Below, piece after piece: positions 26,501 through 34,234 of a stretch of DNA of 64,000 nt. Every line of letters starts with the position of its first letter. The first letter of the stretch is position 1. Location: assembly GCF_000701505.1 (NCBI RefSeq), contig NZ_JNJB01000008.1, positions 401,526-465,525 on the forward strand, in the 5' to 3' direction. The stretch comes from Dyadobacter crusticola DSM 16708. GTDB taxonomy: Bacteria; Bacteroidota; Bacteroidia; Cytophagales; Spirosomataceae. The notes below the pieces were generated by a model that ran no database searches, was not told where the DNA came from, and saw only the letters and a program-made list of their open reading frames with translations. The position numbers and the translations under genes were made by a program.

Positions 26501-26849
26501 CTTCCTGAGCAAAGTTAACTTTGATATGATCTCCTTCCTGATGAAGGCAGATATTCCGCAGGAAGAAGCGGTGCCAGCAAGTGCAGTACAGCAAACAGTA
26601 CGCCGCCCAACGCCGCCACCTGCATTGCATACCAATAAAGAAGAAGAGTTTGACGTGGACGTAGAAGATCCAAGTAAATACGCCCGGACCGAATCCACCA
26701 CCAAGGCGCAGCCTGTGCGTGCAGAACGCGTTGCGGACAGAAACCAGAAGGTTTCTGTTCAATACAGGGACGGACGGATTCTTCGCGACGTGAAGTTTAA
26801 AAAAGTAGAACAGGAAGTGAAAAACGGCGATTGCGTTGTAATCGAGTAG
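23508..26849 (+). CDS. secA: Preprotein translocase ATPase subunit SecA
   Basis: 1113 residues. Motor of the Sec pathway, driving unfolded preproteins through SecYEG. Walker A ATGEGKT (G192 onward), DEVDSVLIDDAR from D297, helicase motifs (GTTSVENSE, MAGRGTDIKL, RQLRGRSGRQGDPG) and the C-terminal scaffold/wing are present. It is longer than E. coli SecA (901) because of insertions common in Bacteroidota, including one around 330-390. The C-terminus ends KNGDCVVIE and lacks the usual CxCGSGKK-type zinc motif for SecB binding. Monocistronic with its own promoter and terminator. Confidence 0.98.
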   Translation: MFKIFSKLFGTKSERDLKELTPYVDKVNAEYALLASLTNDELRLQSENLKQHISDQLKSIDEQIATLRQQASDEPNVDSKEAIFKRIDALELDRNKELEKVLLDILPKAFAIVKETARRFKENDRLEVTANFFDREVASRKSHITIEGDKAYWNTTWDVIGQPIKWNMLHYDVQLIGGVVLHQGKIAEMATGEGKTLVATLPAFLNALAGQGVHIVTVNDYLAKRDAEWNAPLFEFHGMRVDCIDRHQPNTEARRNAYKADLTYGTNNEFGFDYLRDNMSRTPEELVQRKHHFAMVDEVDSVLIDDARTPLIISGPVPRGDEQEYLELKPRVSRIVEAQKKLAMEFLNDAKKKIAAGDKKEGGLALFRAHRGMPKYKPLIKYLSESGIKALMQESEAIYLAENQKLMPVADAPLYFTIDERHNSIELTEKGIDFLTGESEETNFFILPDIAVDLDRIEKDASLNEQERIIQKEALIRDYSVKTARIHTVNQLLKAFTLFEKDVEYVIIDGKVKIVDEQTGRIMEGRRYSDGLHQAIEAKESVRVEDATQTYATVTLQNYFRMYHKLAGMTGTAETEAGEFWEIYKLDVVSIPTNVTAVRKDQEDKVYRSVREKYNAVTDEIVELVEAGRPVLVGTTSVENSEIISRMLTLRKIPHQVLNAKQHQREAEVVAEAGKPGTVTIATNMAGRGTDIKLTPEAKKAGGLAIIGTERHESRRVDRQLRGRSGRQGDPGSSQFFVSLEDNLMRLFGSDRMAKVMDRMGLEEGEVIQSGMITKSIERAQKKVEENNFGMRKRLLEYDDVMNYQRDAIYTRRRNALFGDRLAVDIANTLFDVCDELISTAGTYAELELASITTLGMELPFSESEYNSFKPTDRAQKLYDAAEKQYQDKNNAIAQKALPVLQSIYAERGATVSEIMIPFSDGLRQTGVVVGLKKSVENEGKEITREMEKAIVLSLIDQEWKEHLREMDDLKQSVQNAVFEQKDPLLIYKFESVELFKRFLSKVNFDMISFLMKADIPQEEAVPASAVQQTVRRPTPPPALHTNKEEEFDVDVEDPSKYARTESTTKAQPVRAERVADRNQKVSVQYRDGRILRDVKFKKVEQEVKNGDCVVIE

Positions 26850-26875
26850 TCCATTTGAGTTCTGTTTAAAATACC

Positions 26876-26911
26876 AGCCCTGCCTCTCGTTTCCGAAAGG
26901 CAGGGCTTTTT
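26876..26911 (+). terminator. secA terminator
   Basis: AGCCCTGCCT paired perfectly with AGGCAGGGCT, 12-nt loop, then TTTTT. Confidence 0.85.
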
Positions 26912-26980
26912 GCTGCCGTTAAATCAGGATTTATACGATATTTGCAGTGTTGAAAGCATTAACGAAAACATTCTATTAGC

Positions 26981-27640
26981 ATGAAACTCCATCGGGAAGG
27001 CTATACCATTATTTTAATCACAATTATTGTTCTGGTACTGATCAACTTAGGAATAAATTATCTTCTTCCTGATGGATACTGGATTCCGCGGCTGGTACTG
27101 ATCGGCAGTATCTTCGTTTTCCTGCTGGTCGTTCAATTCTTCCGCGTTCCCAAAAGAAATGTCCATAAAAGTGATCGCCAGATCGTAGCGCCTTGCGACG
27201 GAAAAGTGGTGGTAATCGAAGAAGTTGTTGAAACAGAATACTTCAACGGCCCGAGGAGACAGATCAGCATTTTCATGTCACCTCTTAACGTTCATATCAA
27301 CTGGAACCCGGTCAGCGGGATTATCCAATACTTCAAATATCACGCAGGACTGTACCTGGTTGCCTGGCATCCGAAATCAAGTACCGACAACGAACGCACC
27401 ACGGTGGTGATCAGGACTGTTGAAGGAATTGACGTTTTGTTCCGTCAGATCGCAGGTGCAGCAGCGCGCCGCATTCGCTGGTACATCAAAGAAGGCGATA
27501 AAGTAGAACAAAGCACGGAAATGGGTTTTATCAAGTTCGGCTCCCGCGTAGATATATTTGTCCCGCTTGACGCGGAGATCAAAGTGAAGCTGCAGGACAA
27601 AACAGTAGGAAGCGTAACTGTGCTCGCTGAATTAAAATAA
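26981..27640 (+). CDS. psd: Phosphatidylserine decarboxylase proenzyme (short type)
   Basis: 219 residues. Makes phosphatidylethanolamine from phosphatidylserine at the inner membrane. It has N-terminal hydrophobic spans (about 8-45), the conserved MSPLNVHINWNPVSG block, and the self-cleavage site KFGSR, where chain cleavage between G187 and S188 should create the pyruvoyl group. The short, two-TM form is the usual one in Bacteroidota. The phosphatidylserine synthase gene pssA, often adjacent, is not seen here. Its 3' end overlaps the convergent rhomboid gene by 9 nt. Confidence 0.93.
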   Translation: MKLHREGYTIILITIIVLVLINLGINYLLPDGYWIPRLVLIGSIFVFLLVVQFFRVPKRNVHKSDRQIVAPCDGKVVVIEEVVETEYFNGPRRQISIFMSPLNVHINWNPVSGIIQYFKYHAGLYLVAWHPKSSTDNERTTVVIRTVEGIDVLFRQIAGAAARRIRWYIKEGDKVEQSTEMGFIKFGSRVDIFVPLDAEIKVKLQDKTVGSVTVLAELK

Positions 27641-28252
27641 GCGCCAGCTCAATATTTGTTCAAAAAACTGAGGAACTGCTCCCGGATAAACCACCGCCAT
27701 AAACAGCATTCCAAAGATAGCTCCGTACATATGGGCGCTGTGATTCACATAACTCCTACCACGCTTGCCTTCATAAAAGGAATAACCAAGAAACAGGAGG
27801 CCAAATATGAAACCCGGCATACAAATGAAGAAATAAAGGCAGATCTGCATGAGCGGCGAAAAAAGTATTGCAGCGAAAAGCACAGCTGAAACCCCACCAG
27901 AAGCGCCAAGGGAGTTGTATTTGGAGTTATTCCGATGTTTTAGAAAAGTCGGGATATCGGAAACAATAATACCTACCAGATAAAGAAAAAGAAAATACAA
28001 AGTCCCGCTCGGCCCGAAGAGCATTGCGAATAATCTTTCGATCCCATCCCCTACAAACCACAAACTGAGCATATTAAATATCAGGTGACCAAAATCTGCG
28101 TGGACAAAGCCGGAGGTAAGGAACCTGTAATATTCATTTTTTTGCCTGACCCGGTACGGATTCAGGATCATTTTGTCCATTAAACTGTAATTATTGAGCG
28201 CGTAGTAGCTGATACCCGAGGTAATAATTACAAGTATGAGGGTTATTGACAT
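27632..28252 (-). CDS. Rhomboid family intramembrane serine protease
   Basis: 206 residues, about six transmembrane helices. The rhomboid signature is complete: H51-x4-H56-x3-N60 in HADFGHLIFN, the nucleophile S118 in GASGG, and the catalytic H174 in NHSAHMYGA. It cleaves membrane protein substrates within the bilayer; substrates are unknown. It lies 22 nt upstream of nothing recognisable functionally: the preceding gene on the same strand is the polyprenyl synthase (22-nt gap), so the two may be co-transcribed. Confidence 0.9.
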   Translation of the reverse strand: MSITLILVIITSGISYYALNNYSLMDKMILNPYRVRQKNEYYRFLTSGFVHADFGHLIFNMLSLWFVGDGIERLFAMLFGPSGTLYFLFLYLVGIIVSDIPTFLKHRNNSKYNSLGASGGVSAVLFAAILFSPLMQICLYFFICMPGFIFGLLFLGYSFYEGKRGRSYVNHSAHMYGAIFGMLFMAVVYPGAVPQFFEQILSWRLF

Positions 28253-28274
28253 AATTCAGTGAGTTAGTAAGCTA

Positions 28275-29249
28275 TTATTTTTCACGTTCAACCAGCTGCT
28301 GGACGAATTGCAGTAGCGATTTTTTCCGGGTTTCTTCCACATTCAAGCTCCGAAGGTTGGCCAGGCCTTTTTCAAAATAAGTATTGATCTTCTCCTCGGT
28401 AAACCTGCGGATATCCAGCGACTCATAAATGGCTTTTACCGCACTCACCTTCGCTTCGGGATCGAACTGCTCGGCGGAAATCCATTGGTCGAGCTCTGCT
28501 TTGATTGACCCTGTCGCTTTTGACAAAGCTTCTATGAGTAAGAACGTCTTTTTGTTTGCGATAATGTCGCCGCCTACCTGCTTCCCGAACTTGGAAGGAT
28601 CTCCATAAACATCAAGCAAATCGTCTTTCAGTTGAAAGCCAATTCCCATATTTTCTCCGGCCGAGTACAGCAGCTTCACCGACTGTTCATCAGCCCCGCC
28701 GATTATCCCGCCTAATTCCAAGGCAAAACCCAGCAGAACCGAAGTTTTGAGCCGGATCATTTCAAGATACTCTTCCTCCGTCACATTCCAGCGTGTTTCG
28801 AAATTCATATCCAGTTGCTGTCCTTCACATACTTCAGAAGCTGTTTGATTAAAGCGCGCCAGCACAATCCTCAGATGCTCTTTCGGAATATCAAGCAACA
28901 GATCGTACGCCCGGATCAACATTACGTCGCCAGATAATATAGCTGTATTTGCATTCCACTTTTCGTGCACGGTTGGCTTGCCGCGGCGCAGCGGCGCGCG
29001 GTCCATAATGTCGTCGTGCATTAAAGTAAAATTGTGAAATACCTCCACCGCCATAGCCGGCTTGATCGAATGCTCCACATCTTCAGAGTAGATCGCCGAG
29101 GCCAGCAGCGTCAGTAAAGGCCGGAAGCGCTTTCCATGCAGCGACATAATGTAGCTGATCGGCTCGTAAAGCTCCACAGGGCCTACGCCATAAGTATGCT
29201 TTTCAAATTCAGACTGAAGCTTTTGAAGTAGTTGGTCGGGGTTAAGCAT
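28275..29249 (-). CDS. Polyprenyl (trans-isoprenyl) diphosphate synthase
   Basis: 324 residues from the ATG at 29249; the 12-residue extension upstream is not conserved in type. It condenses IPP with allylic diphosphates. The first Asp-rich motif is HDDIMDRAPLRRGKPTVH and the second is FQLKDDLLDVYGD, both with Mg-binding aspartates. Chain length cannot be fixed safely; the residues before the first motif (VEVFHNFTLMHDD) suggest a medium or long product. Likely makes geranylgeranyl or quinone side-chain precursors. Upstream isoprenoid supply comes from ispH in this window. Confidence 0.92.
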   Translation of the reverse strand: MLNPDQLLQKLQSEFEKHTYGVGPVELYEPISYIMSLHGKRFRPLLTLLASAIYSEDVEHSIKPAMAVEVFHNFTLMHDDIMDRAPLRRGKPTVHEKWNANTAILSGDVMLIRAYDLLLDIPKEHLRIVLARFNQTASEVCEGQQLDMNFETRWNVTEEEYLEMIRLKTSVLLGFALELGGIIGGADEQSVKLLYSAGENMGIGFQLKDDLLDVYGDPSKFGKQVGGDIIANKKTFLLIEALSKATGSIKAELDQWISAEQFDPEAKVSAVKAIYESLDIRRFTEEKINTYFEKGLANLRSLNVEETRKKSLLQFVQQLVEREK

Positions 29250-29446
29250 TGAATGCAGAAATCGCCTGAAAAAGCCAGGGCGCAATGTTTGTTATGAACG
29301 TTTTTATCAATCCGGAGACTTATGCAAAGTAGCGGATTTTCCTTGTCTTGCCGACAGAATTCGAGGATAAATTCGCTTTTTGCCATTGTGGCGCTATTCT
29401 GCAACATTATCATAACTTTAAGATTCAATCTCACTTTTACTTAAAA

Positions 29447-30277
29447 ATGCCATTTCATCAGTACTTCAACGGCGATATACTAGCTATAAACGAGCCCGTT
29501 TTCCAGACGAACGATCTTGGATTGCTCCGTGGCTACGGACTTTTTGACTATTCCAGGACTTATAATGGTGTACCATTCCGGTGGGACGATTACTGGCAGC
29601 GATTTGAAAATTCAGCAAGACTGCTCAAACTGACCCTACCGGTTACCCAGCAGGAAACAGAGAAAATCCTCGCAGATTTATACGCAATGTCGGGCGAACA
29701 GGAAGTAGCATTCCGCTTTGTACTTACCGGAGGCTATGCGCCAGACAGTGTGCATGTAGTACAGCCCAACATGCTGATACGCACAGAAGCTTTGCCCCAG
29801 GATAATCCGGCGGGCAGGTTGAAAGGCATTAAAGTGATCCCGTACGAGTACGTCCGCGATTTACCCGAAATCAAAACCACTAACTACGTGCACATGGTTT
29901 TGATGGCCGACGAACTGAAAAGGCAGCAAGCCGCTGACCTGCTTTTCTACAAAGATGGTGAAGTGAGTGAGTTGACGCGCAGTAATATTTTTATTTTCCG
30001 AGGCTCAAAGCTTATTACTTCCAACAGAAACATCCTGAATGGAATTACCCGAAAAGTTATCCTGGAAATTGCCAAACCACATTTCGAAATTGAAGTACGA
30101 CCAGTTTCGTATCAGGAGGTAATCACTGCTGATGAGGTATTTACAACCAGTACGACAAAGTGGGTTATGCCCGTTGTGCAAATCGGAGAGCAGCCCATAG
30201 GCGACGGAACTGCCGGCAAGCAGACGCTTTTTTTACAGGGACTTTTCGAAAAGCTGGTTTTGAACTGGGGCAAATAA
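29447..30277 (+). CDS. Class IV aminotransferase (PLP, BCAT/ADC-lyase fold)
   Basis: 276 residues from the ATG at 29447. Fold-type IV PLP enzyme: MPFHQYFNGDILAINEP start, RGYGLFDYSRTYNG, the PLP lysine in PEIKTTNYVHMV, and ELTRSNIFIF with the conserved Glu and Asn. Family members include branched-chain aminotransferase, D-amino acid aminotransferase and aminodeoxychorismate lyase; the sequence alone does not separate them, and the protein is shorter than BCAT. An upstream TAACTTTA resembles a -7 box. Next to it on the other strand is a lipoprotein with which it has no evident link. Confidence 0.85.
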   Translation: MPFHQYFNGDILAINEPVFQTNDLGLLRGYGLFDYSRTYNGVPFRWDDYWQRFENSARLLKLTLPVTQQETEKILADLYAMSGEQEVAFRFVLTGGYAPDSVHVVQPNMLIRTEALPQDNPAGRLKGIKVIPYEYVRDLPEIKTTNYVHMVLMADELKRQQAADLLFYKDGEVSELTRSNIFIFRGSKLITSNRNILNGITRKVILEIAKPHFEIEVRPVSYQEVITADEVFTTSTTKWVMPVVQIGEQPIGDGTAGKQTLFLQGLFEKLVLNWGK

Positions 30278-30279
30278 AA

Positions 30280-30307
30280 AAGGTGACTTCCCGCGGGAAG
30301 CCACCTT
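30280..30307 (-). terminator. Terminator after the COG4315-type lipoprotein gene
   Basis: Nearly perfect 13-bp stem, AAGGTGACTTCCC with GGGAAGCCACCTT. The T run is on the minus-strand side, so it mainly serves the minus-strand gene and may also end the aminotransferase transcript. Confidence 0.75.
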
Positions 30308-30326
30308 GCATTCGCAACAAGTCAAC

Positions 30327-31181
30327 TTAGTTAGGCGCATTCGGTGACTCTTTGTTCACGATCGGCCACACGCCCGGACGAGGTACACTTACGCCTTTCG
30401 TCATGCCTTTTGTCATGGCATCTGCCCCGAAATAGTACAGCGGCCAGCCTTTGTAGGTCAATTGCTTTTTACCAAAAACAGTGATTGTACCAAACTGTGT
30501 CTTATCCAATGCAGACGGAATTTCGTCAATGCTGGATACTTCATAGATCGGCCAGGTAGCATCGTGCGTCGGGTCATTGTTCGTGAAGTTGTTGTTCATC
30601 GACGAATCCCGCGCAAATGCATACAATGTGCGACCGAGACTATCTACCAGGAATTGCGTTTCGGCCGTACCCTCGGTATAATCGGCTTTATAGGATTTCC
30701 CGTCGTTTCCTACCAGCTGCGCATTGGAGAGCATAACAGTGTATTTGGTTTTAGCCACATACCAGGCATTGTTAACACCTTCTCCCTTTACCTCGCCCGG
30801 CGCTGCGTCGTTGGCGAAATAGTAAAGCGGCCAGCCTTTGTAAGTAGTCTGCGTAGCGCCGTCAGTGCGGGTAATGTTGGCGAAATCAGAAGCTTTCAAA
30901 CCAGCATCCAGTTTCAATGAAGCAGGGTTAGCGACTGAAAAAACCGGCCAGGCAGCGAGGCAGGGACCAGTACAAACTGAGGTATTGCCCGCATCTTTGG
31001 TAAAAAAGTAAAGGGTTTTGCCATTCTTGTCAGTCAGAACCTTGCCAAGCGAGCTGGTTTCTTTCAGCATGATGTCATTTGGCGTTACCGGAGTTTCGCT
31101 GTCATCGTCGGAGCAGGAGACTGTCACTGCCAGCAAAGCTCCCAGTATGAACAGCATTCGCGTGATTGAAAAGATTTTCAT
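30327..31181 (-). CDS. Lipoprotein with two secreted Lipoprotein_15 (COG4315) repeats
   Basis: 284 residues from the ATG at 31181. A lipoprotein signal ends at VTVSC, followed by an Asp-rich linker (SDDDSE). Two homologous halves each contain the pattern LG(K/R)(V)LTxxxGxTLYxF then GWPLYYFxxDA; the first half also has the CTGPCLAAWPVF element with two Cys that may form a disulfide. The second half lacks the CxxxC pair and has NDPTHDATWPIYEV instead. The repeat is of unknown function, seen in secreted proteins of many bacteria. Single gene between two hairpin terminators. Confidence 0.85.
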   Translation of the reverse strand: MKIFSITRMLFILGALLAVTVSCSDDDSETPVTPNDIMLKETSSLGKVLTDKNGKTLYFFTKDAGNTSVCTGPCLAAWPVFSVANPASLKLDAGLKASDFANITRTDGATQTTYKGWPLYYFANDAAPGEVKGEGVNNAWYVAKTKYTVMLSNAQLVGNDGKSYKADYTEGTAETQFLVDSLGRTLYAFARDSSMNNNFTNNDPTHDATWPIYEVSSIDEIPSALDKTQFGTITVFGKKQLTYKGWPLYYFGADAMTKGMTKGVSVPRPGVWPIVNKESPNAPN

Positions 31182-31283
31182 CGGAATTAAATTATTGTTA
31201 GAGATGAATTGATTTGTCCCGAATACGGTCAAAATCTCCCGATGGTTGCGTAGCTTCTTTTTGCCAAATGCAGCTGCTCACTA

Positions 31284-31315
31284 ATAAAAAAGGCGCAGCC
31301 AGATAGCCGCGCCTT
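31284..31315 (-). terminator. thiL terminator
   Basis: AAGGCGCAGCC paired with its near complement GCCGCGCCTT (one G-U pair), with a run of Ts on the minus-strand 3' side. Confidence 0.7.
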
Positions 31316-31334
31316 CATTCATCTTCAATAAAAC

Positions 31335-32354
31335 TTAACTCCAACCCTGTGCAGTCAGCGGAATGCGGCTGTCGGATTTAGTATGTATGGAAACACCTTC
31401 GCTCTTGTCCGCAATGTACCCGACGAATGTGATCTTCGGGTTGTTTTTAATCAGTTCATAAGCAGATTGGGACACTGTAAACAACAGTTCATAATCCTCA
31501 CCTCCATTCAATGCGGCTGTTACCGGGCTCAGGTTCAATTCCGAAGCCGCCAGAAACGTTTGCTCATCAATAGGAAGCCGCTCTTCAAATACCACCGCTC
31601 CTACACCCGATTGCGCGCAGATATGCAGCAGGTCGGAAGCCAGTCCGTCCGAAACATCTATCATGGAAGTAGGTATGACCCCGGCTTCTTCGAGCTCGTA
31701 AATCACGTCCATTCTGGCTTCGGGCCGCAGTTGGCGCTGAATTACGTAGTCTTTACCGTCCAGCTCAGGCTGCATTTCAGGATTGGCAAGAAAAACCTGC
31801 TTTTCGCGTTCCAGCAGCTGCAATCCCAGGTAAGCACCGCCCAGATCGCCCGTTACGCACAGCAAATCATTCGGTTTGGCAGTATTCCGGTATACGATCT
31901 TATCCTTTTTTACCTTGCCAAAAACACTAACTGAGATAAGCAATCCTGAGCGCGAAGAAGAAGTATCTCCGCCTACAAGGTCTACATTGAAATCCTTGCA
32001 TGCTGTTTTAATGCCCGCATAAAGCTCATCGACAGCCTCTACAGAAAAGCGGTTGCTGATTGCAATACTCACTGTCACCTGGCGGGGTATCCCGTTCATT
32101 GCAGCAATGTCCGACACATTTGTCGCGATTGCCTTGTAACCTAAGTGTTTAAGCGGAAAAAAAGTAAGGTCGAAGTGCACACCTTCCAACAAGAGATCGG
32201 TACTAAGCAAACCGTATTCTTCGCCTAAATCAATTACAGCTGCATCGTCGCCAATGCCGCGTACAGTATCCGGCAACACCGTTGCCACTCCTTTATTTAT
32301 TCTCTGAATCAGCCCGAATTCACCCAGGCTGCTGATTTCTGTTCTGCTTTCCAT
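31335..32354 (-). CDS. thiL: Thiamine-monophosphate kinase
   Basis: 339 residues. Phosphorylates thiamine monophosphate to the cofactor thiamine diphosphate. PurM/ThiL superfamily landmarks: SSLGEFGLIQRI at the N-terminus, GIGDDAAVID, STDLLLEGVHFDLTF, NVSDIAAMNG, VGGDTSSSRSGLLISV, and MIDVSDGLASDL. Length is normal. No other thiamine genes and no TPP riboswitch are seen around it. It follows the small lipoprotein gene at 32.4 kb, but a strong hairpin (32376-32409) separates them. Confidence 0.95.
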   Translation of the reverse strand: MESRTEISSLGEFGLIQRINKGVATVLPDTVRGIGDDAAVIDLGEEYGLLSTDLLLEGVHFDLTFFPLKHLGYKAIATNVSDIAAMNGIPRQVTVSIAISNRFSVEAVDELYAGIKTACKDFNVDLVGGDTSSSRSGLLISVSVFGKVKKDKIVYRNTAKPNDLLCVTGDLGGAYLGLQLLEREKQVFLANPEMQPELDGKDYVIQRQLRPEARMDVIYELEEAGVIPTSMIDVSDGLASDLLHICAQSGVGAVVFEERLPIDEQTFLAASELNLSPVTAALNGGEDYELLFTVSQSAYELIKNNPKITFVGYIADKSEGVSIHTKSDSRIPLTAQGWS

Positions 32355-32369
32355 ACTGTAAAATTAGAC

Positions 32370-32409
32370 AAAAAAAGCGAAGCCGGTTCTGGTGAGGACC
32401 GGCTTCGCT
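32370..32409 (-). terminator. Terminator after the 151-residue lipoprotein gene
   Basis: Perfect 12-bp stem, AGCGAAGCCGGT with ACCGGCTTCGCT, 10-nt loop, then a run of seven Ts on the minus strand. Confidence 0.85.
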
Positions 32410-32440
32410 GTGGTATCTTCTATTAATTATATGCTGTTGA

Positions 32441-32896
32441 CTAGGGATTCGTCAATGTATATTCGTTGATCGTGCCTCCTGTTTTCGAGCTGCCTTTCAA
32501 ACGCGTCAGCACGAGCTTTGAATCTTCCAGTGTATTGATCGTAAATTCGATCGTTCCGCCGGTTCCGGTAGGCTGTGGTACCAGGTCTTTCAGGATCAAT
32601 TTGGTATCTCCTTCGAGGGCCCAGTTTCCGTTGAAAGTGACTCCATCGTAGTCGGTCAGTGTAGCGGTCATTGCTCCTGACGCATTGGTCAAAGTCAATC
32701 TGAAACCTGAATATCCCGGAACTGAATTATTGGAACCTCCTCTCGTGTAGGCCACTGCACTTCCGTGTTTCACCGATTCGGCAGTCCACGCTTTCGCAAT
32801 TCTTTCAGATGCCGGCTTTACTTTCTCCTTACATCCTGCATTTATCAAAGTGACGATCAGAGCGATACACCAAATCAGAGAGTAACTTTTTTTCAT
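32441..32896 (-). CDS. Small lipoprotein, lipocalin-like, unknown function
   Basis: 151 residues from the ATG at 32896. N-terminal signal with the lipobox cysteine in LINAGCKEK. The mature part starts with SERIAKAWTAESVKHG and continues as alternating strands (FRLTLTNASGAMTATL, FNGNWALEGDTKLIL, EFTINTLEDSKLVLTR). That resembles the lipocalin-like domain of many small Bacteroidota lipoproteins (motif of a remaining-error or W-containing first strand). No function can be assigned. Monocistronic, ended by a strong hairpin. Confidence 0.7.
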   Translation of the reverse strand: MKKSYSLIWCIALIVTLINAGCKEKVKPASERIAKAWTAESVKHGSAVAYTRGGSNNSVPGYSGFRLTLTNASGAMTATLTDYDGVTFNGNWALEGDTKLILKDLVPQPTGTGGTIEFTINTLEDSKLVLTRLKGSSKTGGTINEYTLTNP

Positions 32897-33032
32897 ATTT
32901 GTATTTCCTAAATTTCTTAACACAACGCCAAGTTCCTACTTTTTAGTCTTATTATCAAAATATTCAGTGAAGATCATTTTAATTTTTACCCACTGGCTCC
33001 GATCGCTAAATTGCACGGTCAAATCATATTTT

Positions 33033-33269
33033 ATGAAAGAATATACGCACGCGCAACTTGCACTCAGAAACGGGCAGGACAGAGAGGAAATCTGGTGTGC
33101 GTACAAAGGGATCATATATGATGTAACCTCCTCCCGTCTGTGGCGCAACGGGCACCATTATGAGCATTGGGCCGGGCAGGACCTGACCAAAGAGCTGGGT
33201 GACGCGCCGCATACCGATCGCGTTTTCGAGCGTTTTAATGTAATTGGCCGCCTGCAGTCGAAAAACTAG
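33033..33269 (+). CDS. Small cytochrome b5-like haem-binding protein
   Basis: 78 residues from the ATG at 33033. It reads as a minimal cytochrome b5 domain: MKEYTHAQLALRNGQD at the start, then WCAYKGIIYDVTSS and HHYEHWAGQDLTKEL, where H45 takes the place of the first haem ligand in the HPGG region, and APHTDRVFERF, where H60 is the second. No signal or membrane segment, so cytoplasmic. The electron partner is unknown. It ends 9 nt before the N-acetylglucosamine kinase gene, suggesting one transcript. Confidence 0.75.
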   Translation: MKEYTHAQLALRNGQDREEIWCAYKGIIYDVTSSRLWRNGHHYEHWAGQDLTKELGDAPHTDRVFERFNVIGRLQSKN

Positions 33270-33278
33270 TCAAATCCA

Positions 33279-34124
33279 ATGCAAACCTATTTAATAGCAG
33301 ATAGCGGATCCACCAAAACCGACTGGGTAATTACACGCGAAGGTGTGCAGCTTGCCGCATTTCAATCTGCCGGTATCAATCCATTTTACCAAACAGCCGA
33401 GCAGATCATTCCTGTTCTGAATGAGCAGGTTATTCCTAATTTTACGGCACAAGTTGACCGCATTTTCTTCTACGGAGCGGGCTGCGCGGATGAGAAAACG
33501 AGCCGGCCTGTTCTAGATGCATTGTCGCATTGCATTCCTGCTGCTGCACAAATTGAAATCGCATCGGATATGCTCGGCGCAGCGCGTGGCCTGTGCGGGC
33601 GGGAACCCGGATTGGCTTGTATCCTGGGTACAGGTGCAAATAATGCATTTTACGACGGTGAGAAAATCGTGCATTCCATTGGTTCGCTGGGTTTTTGGCT
33701 CGGAGATGAAGGCAGCGGCTCTTACCTGGGGAAAACACTGGTCGTGCAATTCCTGCAAAATGAGCTTCCCGCCGCATTGCATGAAGATTTTGCAGTTACT
33801 TACCCGGAAATTAACAGGTTATATGTTTTGGACAATGCTTACAAAAAACCTTATCCAAACCGGTTCTTCGCAGGCTTTTCACAATTTATCTCCGCACATA
33901 TCGCAGACAGCCACATGCAGCATCTGGTAAATGAAGCATTTTCTCTTTTTACCGAAAAATACATCCTGAAACATCCCAACGCGGCTGATTACCCCGTCCA
34001 TTTTACAGGCTCCGTTGCATTCTATTATCAGGCAATCCTTCAAGAAGTACTTGCTTCCAAAGGCCTGCAATGCGGGCGCATCCTGAGGACCCCACTCGAC
34101 GGGCTGGTTCTATACTATTCGTGA
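33279..34124 (+). CDS. N-acetylglucosamine kinase-like protein (BadF/BadG ATPase family)
   Basis: 281 residues. ASKHA-fold sugar kinase. The phosphate-1 motif DSGSTKTDWV is at residues 8-17, the GAGCAD segment follows, phosphate-2 lies around CILGTGANNAFYDG, and GSLGFWLGDEGSGSYLGK is the typical N-acetylglucosamine kinase block. It probably phosphorylates GlcNAc released in peptidoglycan recycling, or another amino sugar. Short compared with eukaryotic NAGK (344) but usual for Bacteroidota. Second gene after the b5-like gene. Confidence 0.85.
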   Translation: MQTYLIADSGSTKTDWVITREGVQLAAFQSAGINPFYQTAEQIIPVLNEQVIPNFTAQVDRIFFYGAGCADEKTSRPVLDALSHCIPAAAQIEIASDMLGAARGLCGREPGLACILGTGANNAFYDGEKIVHSIGSLGFWLGDEGSGSYLGKTLVVQFLQNELPAALHEDFAVTYPEINRLYVLDNAYKKPYPNRFFAGFSQFISAHIADSHMQHLVNEAFSLFTEKYILKHPNAADYPVHFTGSVAFYYQAILQEVLASKGLQCGRILRTPLDGLVLYYS

Positions 34125-34185
34125 GGCAGTCAAAGCGTTAATGAATGTTAAACCCGCACGTCCGGTACGCTTATAAAGTTATAGC

Positions 34186-34218
34186 TAAGGCCAATTCCTT
34201 TTATTGGCCTTAAATTTG
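34186..34218 (+). promoter_or_regulatory. Two-component operon promoter with overlapping inverted repeat
   Basis: A perfect 10-bp inverted repeat (TAAGGCCAAT at 34186-34195, complement at 34203-34212, 7-nt loop) runs into a perfect -7 box TAAATTTG at 34211-34218. No T run follows the repeat, so an operator fits better than a terminator. Confidence 0.5.
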
Positions 34219-34234
34219 CTATTATCATTGTGCT

